DNA from: Zymoseptoria tritici IPO323
Lineage: Eukaryota; Ascomycota; Dothideomycetes; Mycosphaerellales; Mycosphaerellaceae
Length of the DNA stretch: 64,000 bases
NCBI RefSeq assembly: GCF_000219625.1
Contig: NC_018212.1
Span: forward strand, 1,488,001 to 1,552,000
Reading direction: 5' to 3'
Under the pieces are notes generated by a model. It ran no database searches. It saw nothing but the letters and a program-made list of their open reading frames with translations, and was not told the DNA's origin. Shown one piece after another: positions 31,914 through 41,944 of the stretch; the stretch's first letter is position 1, and every line of letters begins with the position of its first letter. The translations under genes and the position numbers were made by a program.

Positions 31914-32333
31914 CTACAAACTCTCCGCCAACCGCCTCATCCGCCGCTTCGCCATCTTCGCATCTTTGATCCACTGCATCAGACTCTCTCCACGGCTCTC
32001 AGCTGACAAAAGAAGCTGCGCCAGAGTTTCTGGAATATCCTCATCCACCAGCTTACCCATTTGCGGAATTGCGGGCTCCGGTGGCCGGGTCCCTCGATTA
32101 GGCGGCTTCTTGGAGGGTTGACCCGTGCCTGGCACGTTGCCCTCTTTGTCGTGATCTCTGTTGGGCACCACCCAGGTCCCGACCATGGTTGCGTGGACGC
32201 TTGAGTCTGGAAGGAGTTGTGCTTCTTGTGTGACAAGAGGCGTAGACGATCCGAGAGTTCGACCCGGTCCCTGGTATGTCTTGTCGCTGGCTGTGGTTGA
32301 TGCTTTCCAAGGTGGAGCAAAGTCAGAGTTCAT
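31914..32333 (-). CDS. hypothetical protein, 139 aa
   Basis: ATG-started single-exon ORF. The N-terminal half is polar and proline-rich (GTGQPSKKPP), and the C-terminal 45 residues look like two amphipathic helices ending in a basic run (KMAKRRMRR). It lies immediately downstream of the F-box-like tandem array and on the same strand, so it may be a truncated relative, but I see no direct sequence match to that family. No function is proposed. Confidence 0.35.
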   Translation of the reverse strand: MNSDFAPPWKASTTASDKTYQGPGRTLGSSTPLVTQEAQLLPDSSVHATMVGTWVVPNRDHDKEGNVPGTGQPSKKPPNRGTRPPEPAIPQMGKLVDEDIPETLAQLLLSAESRGESLMQWIKDAKMAKRRMRRLAESL

Positions 32334-32985
32334 GCTCAGTGAGTTGGATATTGATTTGGATATCTCGTACTTCAGGATCCAGTCTTATAGGCTCGCACAG
32401 CGACGCATTCACCAATGCAGCACAACTTGTCCTTTGTGGAACGGCATAAGTATGTTTGTCCGCCAAGTCGAGGTTCCGAGAGAGCGTGATGCGAACTATG
32501 CCGTGAGACACTATGGAAGATCGAAGTCACTCAGACCGACGGCCACTCTCCTTTCATAGATGAGCAATTGGCGATTGAATGATGGACCTAGCAGATGTGC
32601 TCCGTCACATGAAATGGGGGTTGCTTCCTTGTCCGTCGTTTGACTCGATTTGAACATCGGCAGAGCTGGAATTGTGATGCGTGTCAGCGGCAAAACAGAT
32701 ATCTGATATCAGCTATGGCTAACAGGCTACGGTCTTGGTGATGGAATCATGCCACCCCTGCTCGAATCCTCGCAGACCTGACATTGCTCATCGAAGCAAA
32801 ACAAACCCTTGCTCGAACAAATTCACCTCAGATGAGGGTCGGAGGCTCAGTCAACGCGTCCTTTGCTGATCATGTTCCCACTTTGGCATCTCGTCCGCAC
32901 CGGGGCAGCAAAACACATATCGTGATGAACAGTAGTAATGCTTGCCGTACGTTGCAGTGCTGCGAATGGCCGAAGCTCGAATCTC
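32334..32985. other. intergenic, no gene recognised
   Basis: This 650-bp spacer is between minus-strand ORFs. Only short open frames occur. Confidence 0.45.
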
Positions 32986-34128
32986 TCATGCCCACGATCT
33001 CCTTGCACTGTTGATGTATCTCTCAACAGTCATTTCGCGGCCGAAGCAATGGTACTCCCAGTCATCTGGATCTTCCCGCGATCTAAGCTTCGCCACGGCA
33101 ACAGTGTTGGGCTGTGTGACCTGAGCCTTGACGAGCTCCTCCAATCTCTCCAGATTCGACTGCCATGTTTTGGTCTCAGCCGGGGTGAGGGATTCCAGCG
33201 TCATGTCAACGTAGAGTTTGCCAAGTTTTGTGGACACGAAGGCAGTGAGCTCTTCGTCAGTGGCTGTCAAGAGCTTGATGCTGTTCAGGCCGCGAATACC
33301 TCCCAGGTCATGCGCAACATCACACCAGAGTATTTGCGCATCGCTCAAGATAACATCCAAGGCCTCTCCGCGCTGGAAGGCATCCTCGTCCGGATCTTCC
33401 TCGAACACATCGTGACGAGAACGAAAGTAAGATGGATGCACCTTCACCTTCAGCCACTTAAGACTCCTGAAGTGTTCGCTTGACAAGACATTGGCATGAA
33501 CCGACCAAGATGCGCTGATGTGTATCTTGGTAGCCCATCTACACAAGATGCTTCGTGGCTGTTCGGCAATTGTCCTTCCTGAGAAGACCCTCGACGAGCT
33601 GAGATCAATCCATTGGTCTTGCACGTAGGCCTTGGCAGCGGTTTCAGAAAATGCCTTTGAGACCAGGAACTTCTCGACCTGAAGCGGAGGGAATGATCCG
33701 ATCCTCGGGAACGTCTCTAGCTCGCATTGCCCGTACTCATCTCTGATATCGTCTTCGGTCGATTCCGCTTGAGACTCCGCCCACCCGACGATTGAGATTG
33801 TGCGGAGGATTGTGTGTGATGTGACAAATGCCATTTTGAATGTCATGTTCTGGATTTCCAGAGGAAGCCCAAGAAGGAAGCAGTCGGCGCTTTGTGGTGG
33901 CGACTTCTCAGATGAGCACCACAGCACATCCGCGGCAGCAAGTATGATCGTCTTGCTCTTCACATTCCAGAACAGATCGTCAATGAAGTATCCTTTTCCA
34001 ACGCCGAGTGTCTTCTCGGCTTCTTCGCGCACTATGTCGATGTCGAATTTCGCTTCTGGATCCCAGTCATCCCATAATCGTAGTACTGTGCGTCGCAAGC
34101 ATTTCTCGATGTCGAGATTGGTCGGCAT
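32986..34128 (-). CDS. F-box-like family protein, tandem copy 1
   Basis: Single-exon protein of 380 aa, ATG at 34128. It has no clear enzymatic domain. The segment LLGLPLEIQNMTFKMA is a degenerate F-box-like start, and FPPLQVEKFLVSKAFSETAA aligns with the equivalent segment of the two neighbouring genes (FPQPKVCQFFISK and FPPRKVCDFMVSK). The later segments FRSLKWLKVKVHPSYF and WQSNLERLEELVK also find partners there. If a true F-box protein, it would act as an SCF ubiquitin-ligase adaptor; that is inference. Unlike its neighbours it has an extra N-terminal region of about 85 aa and lacks a long disordered tail. Confidence 0.7.
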   Translation of the reverse strand: MPTNLDIEKCLRRTVLRLWDDWDPEAKFDIDIVREEAEKTLGVGKGYFIDDLFWNVKSKTIILAAADVLWCSSEKSPPQSADCFLLGLPLEIQNMTFKMAFVTSHTILRTISIVGWAESQAESTEDDIRDEYGQCELETFPRIGSFPPLQVEKFLVSKAFSETAAKAYVQDQWIDLSSSRVFSGRTIAEQPRSILCRWATKIHISASWSVHANVLSSEHFRSLKWLKVKVHPSYFRSRHDVFEEDPDEDAFQRGEALDVILSDAQILWCDVAHDLGGIRGLNSIKLLTATDEELTAFVSTKLGKLYVDMTLESLTPAETKTWQSNLERLEELVKAQVTQPNTVAVAKLRSREDPDDWEYHCFGREMTVERYINSARRSWA

Positions 34129-34651
34129 GTTGTTCTGGGAAGGATGCTTTCCTGATCTTGTGCAGAGAGTGTCTTGTGGCTGGATGAAGTGAGGATTTGG
34201 AGGACAGAGTTGAAGTGACGCTAAGATCAGGCAGCATTCGCGCTTGCCTGCGAGAACGCGACCGCGCCGACTTCACTTCCTAATTCAGGTGAGCTCGCAT
34301 TCGGAGATCTTGCACACGCAAGTGAGACACAGTCAAAGCTATGGTCAATCCATTGTTCATCATGATCTACCGCGCAGAATGCCACACTTGCATAGAACAG
34401 CTATCCTCTGCCGTTCCTTCCTATTCGGGCAAGTCTTGGCGTGTCTGAGCTGTTTCGCTCAAGCTGACCCAGACTCCCGGACTCCGCACTTCATGACAAA
34501 GAGCATATCAGAACTTCTGCTAAAAGCCCTGACCATTCCTGCACCCTTCTCACCTCTCGGAACTCACACTGAACAGCAGCTGCGGTCTGCGACCTTCTCG
34601 CAGCACAATGAGCCTCCTTCGGCACAAGGGCTCTTTAAGACCACGTGTCGC
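34129..34651. other. intergenic inside the tandem array
   Basis: This 523-bp spacer holds the promoter of copy 1. A plus-strand frame at 34244-34858 runs into the antisense of the next gene and is rejected as a gene. Confidence 0.45.
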
Positions 34652-37117
34652 CTAAACTTCGAGCAAGCTGACATGACGAAACAACCATCGGACCAAGTCG
34701 TCAGCAGTGGCATCGTATCTGCTCAGGCCCAGAGTAGCACCTCCCAGCTCCTTCCGCACGTGCTCTTCGTCTTTTCCCATCAGGACCATGAAAGCCATAT
34801 AGCCAGCGAGATTCGCATGCTTTGCGGTCTCCGGCCATCCCATCACTATCAAAGTTGACTGAATGGCACTCTGAAGCTGATCAGCGGCTGACTCGATCTC
34901 ACCGGCGCGGGCGAGGGTCAGCCAGGACTCTTCTTTCCCAGCTCCAACTTTTCGCACGGTAGCGTCGCCTTGCTTGATCTGTTCTGGAGGCGAGGAGTCT
35001 GCGGTAATGTGGGATCGACTGTCCTGGTCAGTGATGCCTTTCCCCTTCGTGATGCGCCTCTTCTTCGAGGTAACATCATCATCGATGATATCCGATGAGT
35101 CGATACGACGCTTGCGGCCGCCGTTCGGAGTTTTCGGCTCCATCTTCTTGCTGAGAGGGCTGCCCTCGACGAAGTTCCTTTGAGTCTGCGCAATGTCCAG
35201 GAATGGAACATCAGTGTCCAATCCTCGGCTTGCGCTGCCAGCGGTGGATCGATTCCGCTCGCAGATCTTCTTCGCAGCATCTGTGGCTTCTGTCTTCGGC
35301 TTCTTCGTCTTCTCTAGCCAGCCAAGGAAGCCCTTTGGATTTTTCACTGCTAGCCGGATGATCTCTTCCACGGAGCCAGGAACATCGCCAGCATCCATCT
35401 CTTTACAAGGGCCGGTCGATCGTTCGCTTGCGTCTGCCAGGTGTCCGATGTGTTCTGGAACGTGATGCTCCGACAATGGTGGTCTAGGTCTCGTCGAATC
35501 GTACTTGGACGATGTCCGACAAAGCGATGGCGAATCTCCGCAGTAGCCAGGTGATGTTGGACAGAACTTTGGTGAGTTCGAGGCGCATGGAGCTGTGCTC
35601 GGGGATACCAACGGGGTGGTAGGGCTGTACTTTGGCGATGCTGCACCGTCCTCGGATTGCATTCGAGACAAGCACGCTTCGTCGCAACCCATTGGTGTTG
35701 TTGGACTGTACACAGGCGACTCTGCACCTTGCTGCGGGGATTTTGGAGCGGAGGCCTATGCTTGGTAGTCACCTACAGGTGATTTCGGATGATACACAGG
35801 TGATGGAGGACTGTATAAAGGTGATACATAACCGTCCTTGGGGAATGTCGGAGCGTGTGAGGATGATCTCCCGGCAAGCTCGTACGCAGGTGATGTTGGA
35901 TTGTGACCTGGTGATATGGGGGCGGCCGAGTGTGAAGAGGGAGGGGATGCTGGACAGTAGCGAGGTAAAGTCGGACCATGCGGAGACGATGTCCGATTGT
36001 TCGTCGGAGATGCTGGGCAGTACGAAGGCGACGACGCACAGTTGTAACGTGGTGACATTGGATTGTAAGTGGATGACGTCGGGTAGAGTGGAGGCGATGT
36101 TGCGCGATACTGAGGAGATGACGAGCGGTAAGGAGGCGAAGTTGGACAGTACCGGGGAGATGCTAGGCGGCGGCTGCGTGATATCGGGGAGAGCGAAGAT
36201 GATGCGAATTCGTTCGGATGCGGTCGGGATCGTGGCGTAGAGGACGCCGGAGACCAGAAGTCTGATCCCGGAGCGTGCGAAATTGGTCTTGAGACGTGCT
36301 GCGGCGACCTGGTGGCGACTCGGTGTGACTCAGGGGCGCAGGGAAAGATTTCTGGACAGTACGCCGGTGACTGTGGATGATACCGAGGGGATGTCGGATA
36401 GTATGCGGGCGATGTCGGATAACTTGGTGTCATTGATCTGTAATTGGATGATGTCGCATAGTACTGCGGCAGCGATGGTAGCGGCTCATCTTTGGGTCCT
36501 GTGGCGGTCGCAACCAACATTTCTTCCAGGGCCATAACATTGCGCCGCCATTGCCGTTTGTCCGCCTCAGTCTTGGTATATGGCTGAAATCCGGGCGATA
36601 CTCTGAATGTCAGCAGTCCTGCAATGTCCTTGATCCAGGCAAATCCCTTCAGGACCTTGTTCAAGTCCTTCTTTTCATACGCACATGTCCACGAGAAACG
36701 AGGTTCCAATGCCTCGAAGAAATCGTAAGTGACTCCAAGTGTCAGATGTTTCAGCCGGGGAAGAGATCGGATAATCATGTAGCGTCGGGCAGTCATTGTC
36801 ATGGTCTGACAAAAGCGTGACACCAGCGATTTCGAATCTTGCAAATTGAATGTCTTTTCTTGAGAGCGACCTGTGATGTCGAATTTCTGGTTGCCCACCC
36901 ATGCCCGCGATGCCTCGAGGAGAAAGCGCTTCGAGATGAAGAATTGGCACACTTTGGGTTGGGGAAAAGGGCGCAGCTCGTACGACGAGTCGTTCCGCTT
37001 TTTTTCCATCTCTGCGCTGTCCCATTGCTCCCAGTTGACGTAGTTCATCTCCTCTTCCGGATACGCAAGATCAAAGATCTCGTCCACCAGCTCTTGCGGT
37101 AAGTCAAAGAGTCCCAT
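34652..37117 (-). CDS. F-box-like protein with RNA polymerase II CTD-like repeats, tandem copy 2 (in-frame TAG)
   Basis: N-terminal region (about residues 1-220) begins MGLFDLPQELVDEIFDLAYP and shares ELRPFP.PKVC and AWVGNQ with the next gene. Residues about 225-530 are a degenerate Tyr-Ser-Pro-Thr-Ser-Pro array (YPTSPAYYPTSPRYHPQSP, YCPTSPPY, YSPPSP), like the RNAPII CTD. The array is broken by a TAG at 35758-35756; the same frame continues beyond it with VYSPTTP, KYSPTTP and FCPTSPGY. The C-terminal domain ends ATADDLVRWLF, matching AAIDEFVRWLF of the neighbour, so both halves are one gene. A 45-bp intron 35776-35732 (GTAGGT...CGCAG, phase 0) would remove the stop and give 806 aa, but it lacks a good branch site. 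Alternatives are a nonsense mutation or readthrough. Confidence 0.65.
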
Positions 37118-38173
37118 CTCGACGGCAGAGGCTGAATTCACGATGGAGAATGCGGAGATGTTGCGCAAGGCGCTTCAAGAAACCCTCCAGAGCTCGAGTC
37201 TTCGGGTTGCCGAGCACGCAGAATTCGACTTTGCCTTAGCGGCAGCGCAAGTCGACCAGCACAGTAGCACGATGAATGCCGAGAGCCCCCAGTAGTCGTG
37301 CGCGCAGGAGGGCTGAAGAAATCCTGGCCGATGCAGTCCTTCAAAGCAGCGGCGATGTAGCGCAGTACAGGCTGGCGCAGTTTTGGTGGCGGAGCTTTTG
37401 ATGTATCCTCAAATTTGGTGGATGTTCCTGGAGAGAGTGGAGGCAAGAGGCGTGTCGTGAAAAGAATCAGGCAGCGGAAGTCCCCGCTAGTCGGCGCAAA
37501 GTGGATATGCAAACGTTACTAGACTGCTCAGCCACACTCTGGCCGAAGAAAGCTTAGCGTCTTTTTCAAGTGAATGTTGCTCAAATGCAGCCCGTGATCG
37601 ACGAGAGATGAGACGCAATGCGTAGAGATGGTGAAATAAAATCACTGAACACGTAGGAACGACTGGAATAAGAAAATACTCCTCACGATCTGTGTTGAAA
37701 TGAAAGATGCACTGTACCTGAAACGAAGCAAGCCCCAGAACTTCATAGCGCCGTCCCAAATTTACCAATCCTGAACCACCAGCTGTCGCAATGCGCAGCC
37801 ATTGACAGTGCGAAGCAATATCTGCAAGCCTTTTCTTACCATCGTGCGCACCAGACAAGCGTACCATCTTCGGACATTGTATGATCTGAGAGTACATGTC
37901 AGATCGAGAGGATGTTAACCCCTTCTCTCTGTTGTCCACGCCCGGCAAATTGTTTCCCAATCCTCTGCATGACCTTCATGACCTTCGGGTGCGGCCTGGA
38001 CAACATGTCGCTCACTGCACGCTTCTTTCCCAACCTTTCCAATTTGATCTTCAAAACTCCCAGTCAAGCTTCCAGATCTCCAATCGCTATGCTCTGACGA
38101 GCGCATTTGCTGCACACGAGAGATTGCTCAATCCAAGCCGCCCGAGCAGATCATCTCTCGACTGCTTCCCTGC
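37118..38173. other. intergenic inside the tandem array, 1.06 kb
   Basis: Upstream region of copy 2 and 3' flank of copy 3. A minus-strand frame at 37487-37897 (136 aa from an ATG) is open but has no recognisable feature and could be decayed duplicate sequence. Confidence 0.4.
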
Positions 38174-41059
38174 CTAAGCAGAATGGGACTTGACGAAGTC
38201 GAACAGCCAACGAACAAATTCATCGATGGCAGCCCCGGTAGGAGCATATGGGCCCGTCCCCAGCCAATTCAGCAGCACCTCACGGACGGCTGCCTTGTCT
38301 TTGCCGTTCACCATCATAGCTTCTAGGTCAAGTGCAAGCCTGTTGTGACATTCTGGATAGACCCATCTGCGCTCCACCAGCTTTGGCTGAATCAGATACC
38401 ACAAGAGTTCTCCATCGATGCAAATTTCGTCAGCCTCTGAGTATCGGATACCCTCGGCCTCGTCCCTTCTGAGAGCTTGACCACCGCTGTGAGACGAGGC
38501 CTTTTCATCAATGTTACTAGGCTCTGCAGGAGCCTGTGCGGGACTCGTGGCACTCGTGAGAGCTTCTTCAACATGCCCGGATGGTCCACTTGAGCCTTGA
38601 AAGACCTCAACGGCTTCACTCGTCGTTTGATAAAACTGAATCGCCATGTTTTGGAGGTTGGTCTGCCTCCGGAGAGCTTCCGCACGAGCCTTCGCATAGA
38701 TGCGCCCGTTGACGAACTTGATGCTATCTCGACGGACCGGTGATGATGACATCGTGAAAGCCAGAGGTCTAAGTATGTCAACGACATCGCTGTGCTCGAC
38801 GAGACCAAAAGCGCTTGCATTCGATGGAGAGGCCAGAACAGACATGGCATGTGGAAGAGTCGCGAGAAAATCGGAGACTTTGTCCACTTTCTTCTGCGGT
38901 AATATGGAAAAGCGTGGGCTGCTTGTGCGCTGCTCTTCAATCAAAGACATGGCGGCTGTTGGCTTTGACGGCGACTTGACGCTGGCTTCCTGCTTTGATG
39001 CCAACGCTGCTGCATCGGAAGTGGATGTAGTCGTCGCGTGCGTGTCTGGCCCCTTCGAGATATCGGCCAGATGCTGGTGGCTGGACGGGGCGGGGCTGGT
39101 GGGATGATCGCAGACTTCGCCCGAGAGTTCCGACACAGCGAGGCTATTGCTCTGCTCAGGTTCCATGGAGCTTGCGAGACTGGCAACGCTGGGCTCATTA
39201 GTGCTGGTTTGACGAGAGAGCAGAGATTGCTTGGCCATCTCGCAGTCTCTGCAGGGGCTCCAGGGAAAGATGCAGTCACCATTGCCGGCGTCACTGAACA
39301 TAGTGGTGACTGGTCCGTCTTTGCGGATGACTGACTTCGACTGGAGAATGGTTGGCAGGCCAGACGGACCATCCATGCAGGTTTCTTGGAGAAAGAAGTT
39401 ATCGAGACGCCGATTACCGTGCTCGCGGGTTTCGGCCAGACCAGACGAGACTTGCTGGGCAGCTTCGCTATTTGCAAAGTTCTCGGCAGGAAGCTCGGTG
39501 AGTTCGGCGTCCATAATTTGCTTGGAGAAATCGGCGCTGTCGGTTATTACGCCCAGCTCGTTCATGGACATGGATGGGAGTTCGTTCTGGAAGAAAGACG
39601 CGGCGCCGACGCTTGTGTTGATTCGACAGATGGACTCCTCGTCGCCGCCGCGAAAGACCGCTTCTGGGTGTTGCTTGACTTCCATGCACAAGCTTTGTCC
39701 CGGAGGTGATGACAGCCGGGGCATCTCATCGGTGAGTGAGGTCAAAGCAGGCCCACATCCGTAGAATGATGCGGCTTTGAGATCTGCGTTGAGCATTGTG
39801 ATAAGATCTGCACGGCTGACGCCGTCCTGCTTGTCTTGCTTCGAGGGATCATGCTCATTCGAGGCGCTTTCAGCACGCGGAAAGGTGAACCCCAGCTTGG
39901 CGATCGCCATGGAGGTATGTACCGCTCCACTGTCCTCGGAAGAAGATTCGTCTTCCTGCCCGCCGTGCCCAAGTCTTTCGCTCTCGAGGAAAGCTTTCCA
40001 CAGGCGCTGGAACCCGAAAGCCTGCTGCACGGGGTAGCCTGCAGGATGCGTCTTGAGCTCGGGATCGAATTTGTGCAAGGCTAATGGAGTCAAGACAAAT
40101 GGTTTGAGCGCCTTTTCTAACGCCGAGACGTTCGTCTTCCATAGCGACTTCTGTTGCTTGCTGGTGGCGTATTTGATATCCGCAGGTGTCAACGCAAGGT
40201 GTGTCAATCCAGAAAGCCGGGTAATGTATTTGCAATCGACGAGAACCTTGACAAGGTCTTCCTCCGTGAGCGCAAACTGCCACGCGAATCGTGGTTCCAG
40301 CACTTGGAAGGAATCGGCTCCGACCCGGAGTGTAAGACGACTCAGATTCGGAAGCCTGTCCAAGGTGAGTACCGATCGGAACTGTGTAGTGAGTCTTTTG
40401 CACAGGCGCTCCACGATTGCGAAATGTGTGCGCCGGGTTCTCCAAGTGCCGAGCCCATCAAAGATAGAGTTGCTGCTGCTTGCCGGACGTGCCGAGCGGT
40501 GGATGAACTCTTGATTGCCAACCCATGCTGCTGTGGCGCATGCAAAGAACTTCTTCGAAACCATGAAGTCGCACACTTTTCGTGGTGGGAAAGGTCGCAG
40601 TTCGTATGCGAAGTTGATCCGCTTGCGCTCCATCTCCTCCTCATCCCAGTCTTCCTTGACCACGAATTTGGCGAGGTCTTCCTCCGGGTACGCATACCCA
40701 AGAATGTGATCCACAATTTCTTGCGGGAAATCGAAGAAGTGCAAAGGCTGCCTGGTCGTGACGAGCCGAACCTTTTCTTCTGTCTTCGTGTTGGCCGTGA
40801 TTGCTTCCTGTGATGTTGTGGACACTGCATCGTCGGCTGGAGCTTCTGTTGTCGACGAAGGCGACTTTGTTGTCGATAAAACTGCTCGAGGTGGGAAGTC
40901 CGCTTCGATAGCCGAGGAAGCATCGTGGAACAAAGTTGGGGACGATGAAGGTGAAGATGAAGTCGTGAGCGCATCATGGAACGACGTTGGAGACGAAGGT
41001 GACGATGCAGGAGATGGCGAAGAGGCTCGGGAGGAAGGTGCAGTCCATGATGAGAACAT
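38174..41059 (-). CDS. F-box-like family protein with long disordered region, tandem copy 3
   Basis: Single-exon protein of 961 aa from the ATG at 41059 (MFSSWTAPSSRAS); another in-frame ATG at 41365 would add 102 residues of unusual composition and is less likely. Residues 1-105 are Ser/Pro-rich. The F-box-like segment (about 110-145) is FFDFPQEIVDHILGYAYPEE, followed by AYELRPFPPRKVCDFMVSKK and a region containing RLPNLSRLTLRVGADSF that may be an LRR-like beta structure. A long polar stretch follows (about 300-860). The last 80 residues, ending AAIDEFVRWLFDFVK, are shared with copy 2. It is possibly an SCF-type substrate adaptor; this is not proven. Duplication with neighbours is clear at segment level. 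Confidence 0.75.
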   Translation of the reverse strand: MFSSWTAPSSRASSPSPASSPSSPTSFHDALTTSSSPSSSPTLFHDASSAIEADFPPRAVLSTTKSPSSTTEAPADDAVSTTSQEAITANTKTEEKVRLVTTRQPLHFFDFPQEIVDHILGYAYPEEDLAKFVVKEDWDEEEMERKRINFAYELRPFPPRKVCDFMVSKKFFACATAAWVGNQEFIHRSARPASSSNSIFDGLGTWRTRRTHFAIVERLCKRLTTQFRSVLTLDRLPNLSRLTLRVGADSFQVLEPRFAWQFALTEEDLVKVLVDCKYITRLSGLTHLALTPADIKYATSKQQKSLWKTNVSALEKALKPFVLTPLALHKFDPELKTHPAGYPVQQAFGFQRLWKAFLESERLGHGGQEDESSSEDSGAVHTSMAIAKLGFTFPRAESASNEHDPSKQDKQDGVSRADLITMLNADLKAASFYGCGPALTSLTDEMPRLSSPPGQSLCMEVKQHPEAVFRGGDEESICRINTSVGAASFFQNELPSMSMNELGVITDSADFSKQIMDAELTELPAENFANSEAAQQVSSGLAETREHGNRRLDNFFLQETCMDGPSGLPTILQSKSVIRKDGPVTTMFSDAGNGDCIFPWSPCRDCEMAKQSLLSRQTSTNEPSVASLASSMEPEQSNSLAVSELSGEVCDHPTSPAPSSHQHLADISKGPDTHATTTSTSDAAALASKQEASVKSPSKPTAAMSLIEEQRTSSPRFSILPQKKVDKVSDFLATLPHAMSVLASPSNASAFGLVEHSDVVDILRPLAFTMSSSPVRRDSIKFVNGRIYAKARAEALRRQTNLQNMAIQFYQTTSEAVEVFQGSSGPSGHVEEALTSATSPAQAPAEPSNIDEKASSHSGGQALRRDEAEGIRYSEADEICIDGELLWYLIQPKLVERRWVYPECHNRLALDLEAMMVNGKDKAAVREVLLNWLGTGPYAPTGAAIDEFVRWLFDFVKSHSA

Positions 41060-41944
41060 GGCTGATGTAGCACTTGTCGATGCTTCTATGAGAAGTGTGG
41101 GCGCACGTCGCGAATGCCGGCCTCGATGCGCAGCCGAGTCGAGAGGCGCAAAAGCGCAGGACGGTCGAGTCTCAGTCGAGTCCTTCAAAGATGCCCGAAT
41201 ACGTTGCTGGCATTCGAAGCGCAATATCGCAGTGCAATCCCGATGCACGTCGATGATGTATTGAAGAAGGAGTCCAGCTCCCCCGGAAGTCCAGTGGTGA
41301 AGGAAGCCAAAGAGTCCCGGCCCGCTAGCGTGCATTTCGCGTAAGACACGCCCGTCACTTTGCATGAGGCTCGAATCCTAAGACAGCCTAGCGCATTGGT
41401 CAAGTGAATGTTTCACACTCACACTCAGACTTCAGGCCTGCTCCACCTCTTCAGAGTGATCAACGCAGAAGTGAGATGGAAATGGTAGTAAAAGTGACAG
41501 AAGTAGAAACGCCCAAGAACAAGTAAGAAAACGTGAAAAGGGGCCTGTGTTCAAACATTAGACAGTATCGACACGCACCATCTATCTCTTGTTCTCGCTT
41601 CTGTCAGTCGCCGTCTCGATCAGCTCATATTCCTTCGTACAAGTCCTTGTCGTCGCATGCCCTTCATTTTTCTTTCTGAACACAATCTCCAGCCCATCAT
41701 AGTAATATGAGAGACTCCAGCGCCATTGATTCCTGAAAACCCCCGCCCTTTTGTGGTCCCTCGCAATGCAATATGAACAACGACAACCAACCATCCAATG
41801 TCCTGTTTTGAGCTCCAACCCGCCTGCATGCAACATCTCGCCCGATTGATGTAAAAAGAACACACTCTCTCATTGTCCCGACTTCGACTTTGACGAACCA
41901 GGTCCGACCATCGAGTCACTCCTCACGTTTGAAGGGTGCGACTC
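41060..41944. other. intergenic, upstream of copy 3
   Basis: Contains a possible in-frame N-terminal extension of copy 3 (41060-41365) and the 3' flank of the next gene. Short open frames near 41582-41919 look like untranslated sequence. Confidence 0.4.

Noticed and set aside
34244..34858. 204-codon plus-strand ORF overlapping the CTD-like gene
   Set aside because: Its 3' part is antisense to a conserved C-terminal domain shared with the neighbour, so the minus strand is the coding one.
41365..41420. tRNA-like pieces (TAGCGCATTGGTCA and CTCGAATCC)
   Set aside because: The A-box-like and B-box-like motifs are in the wrong order on the plus strand and no cloverleaf can be drawn.
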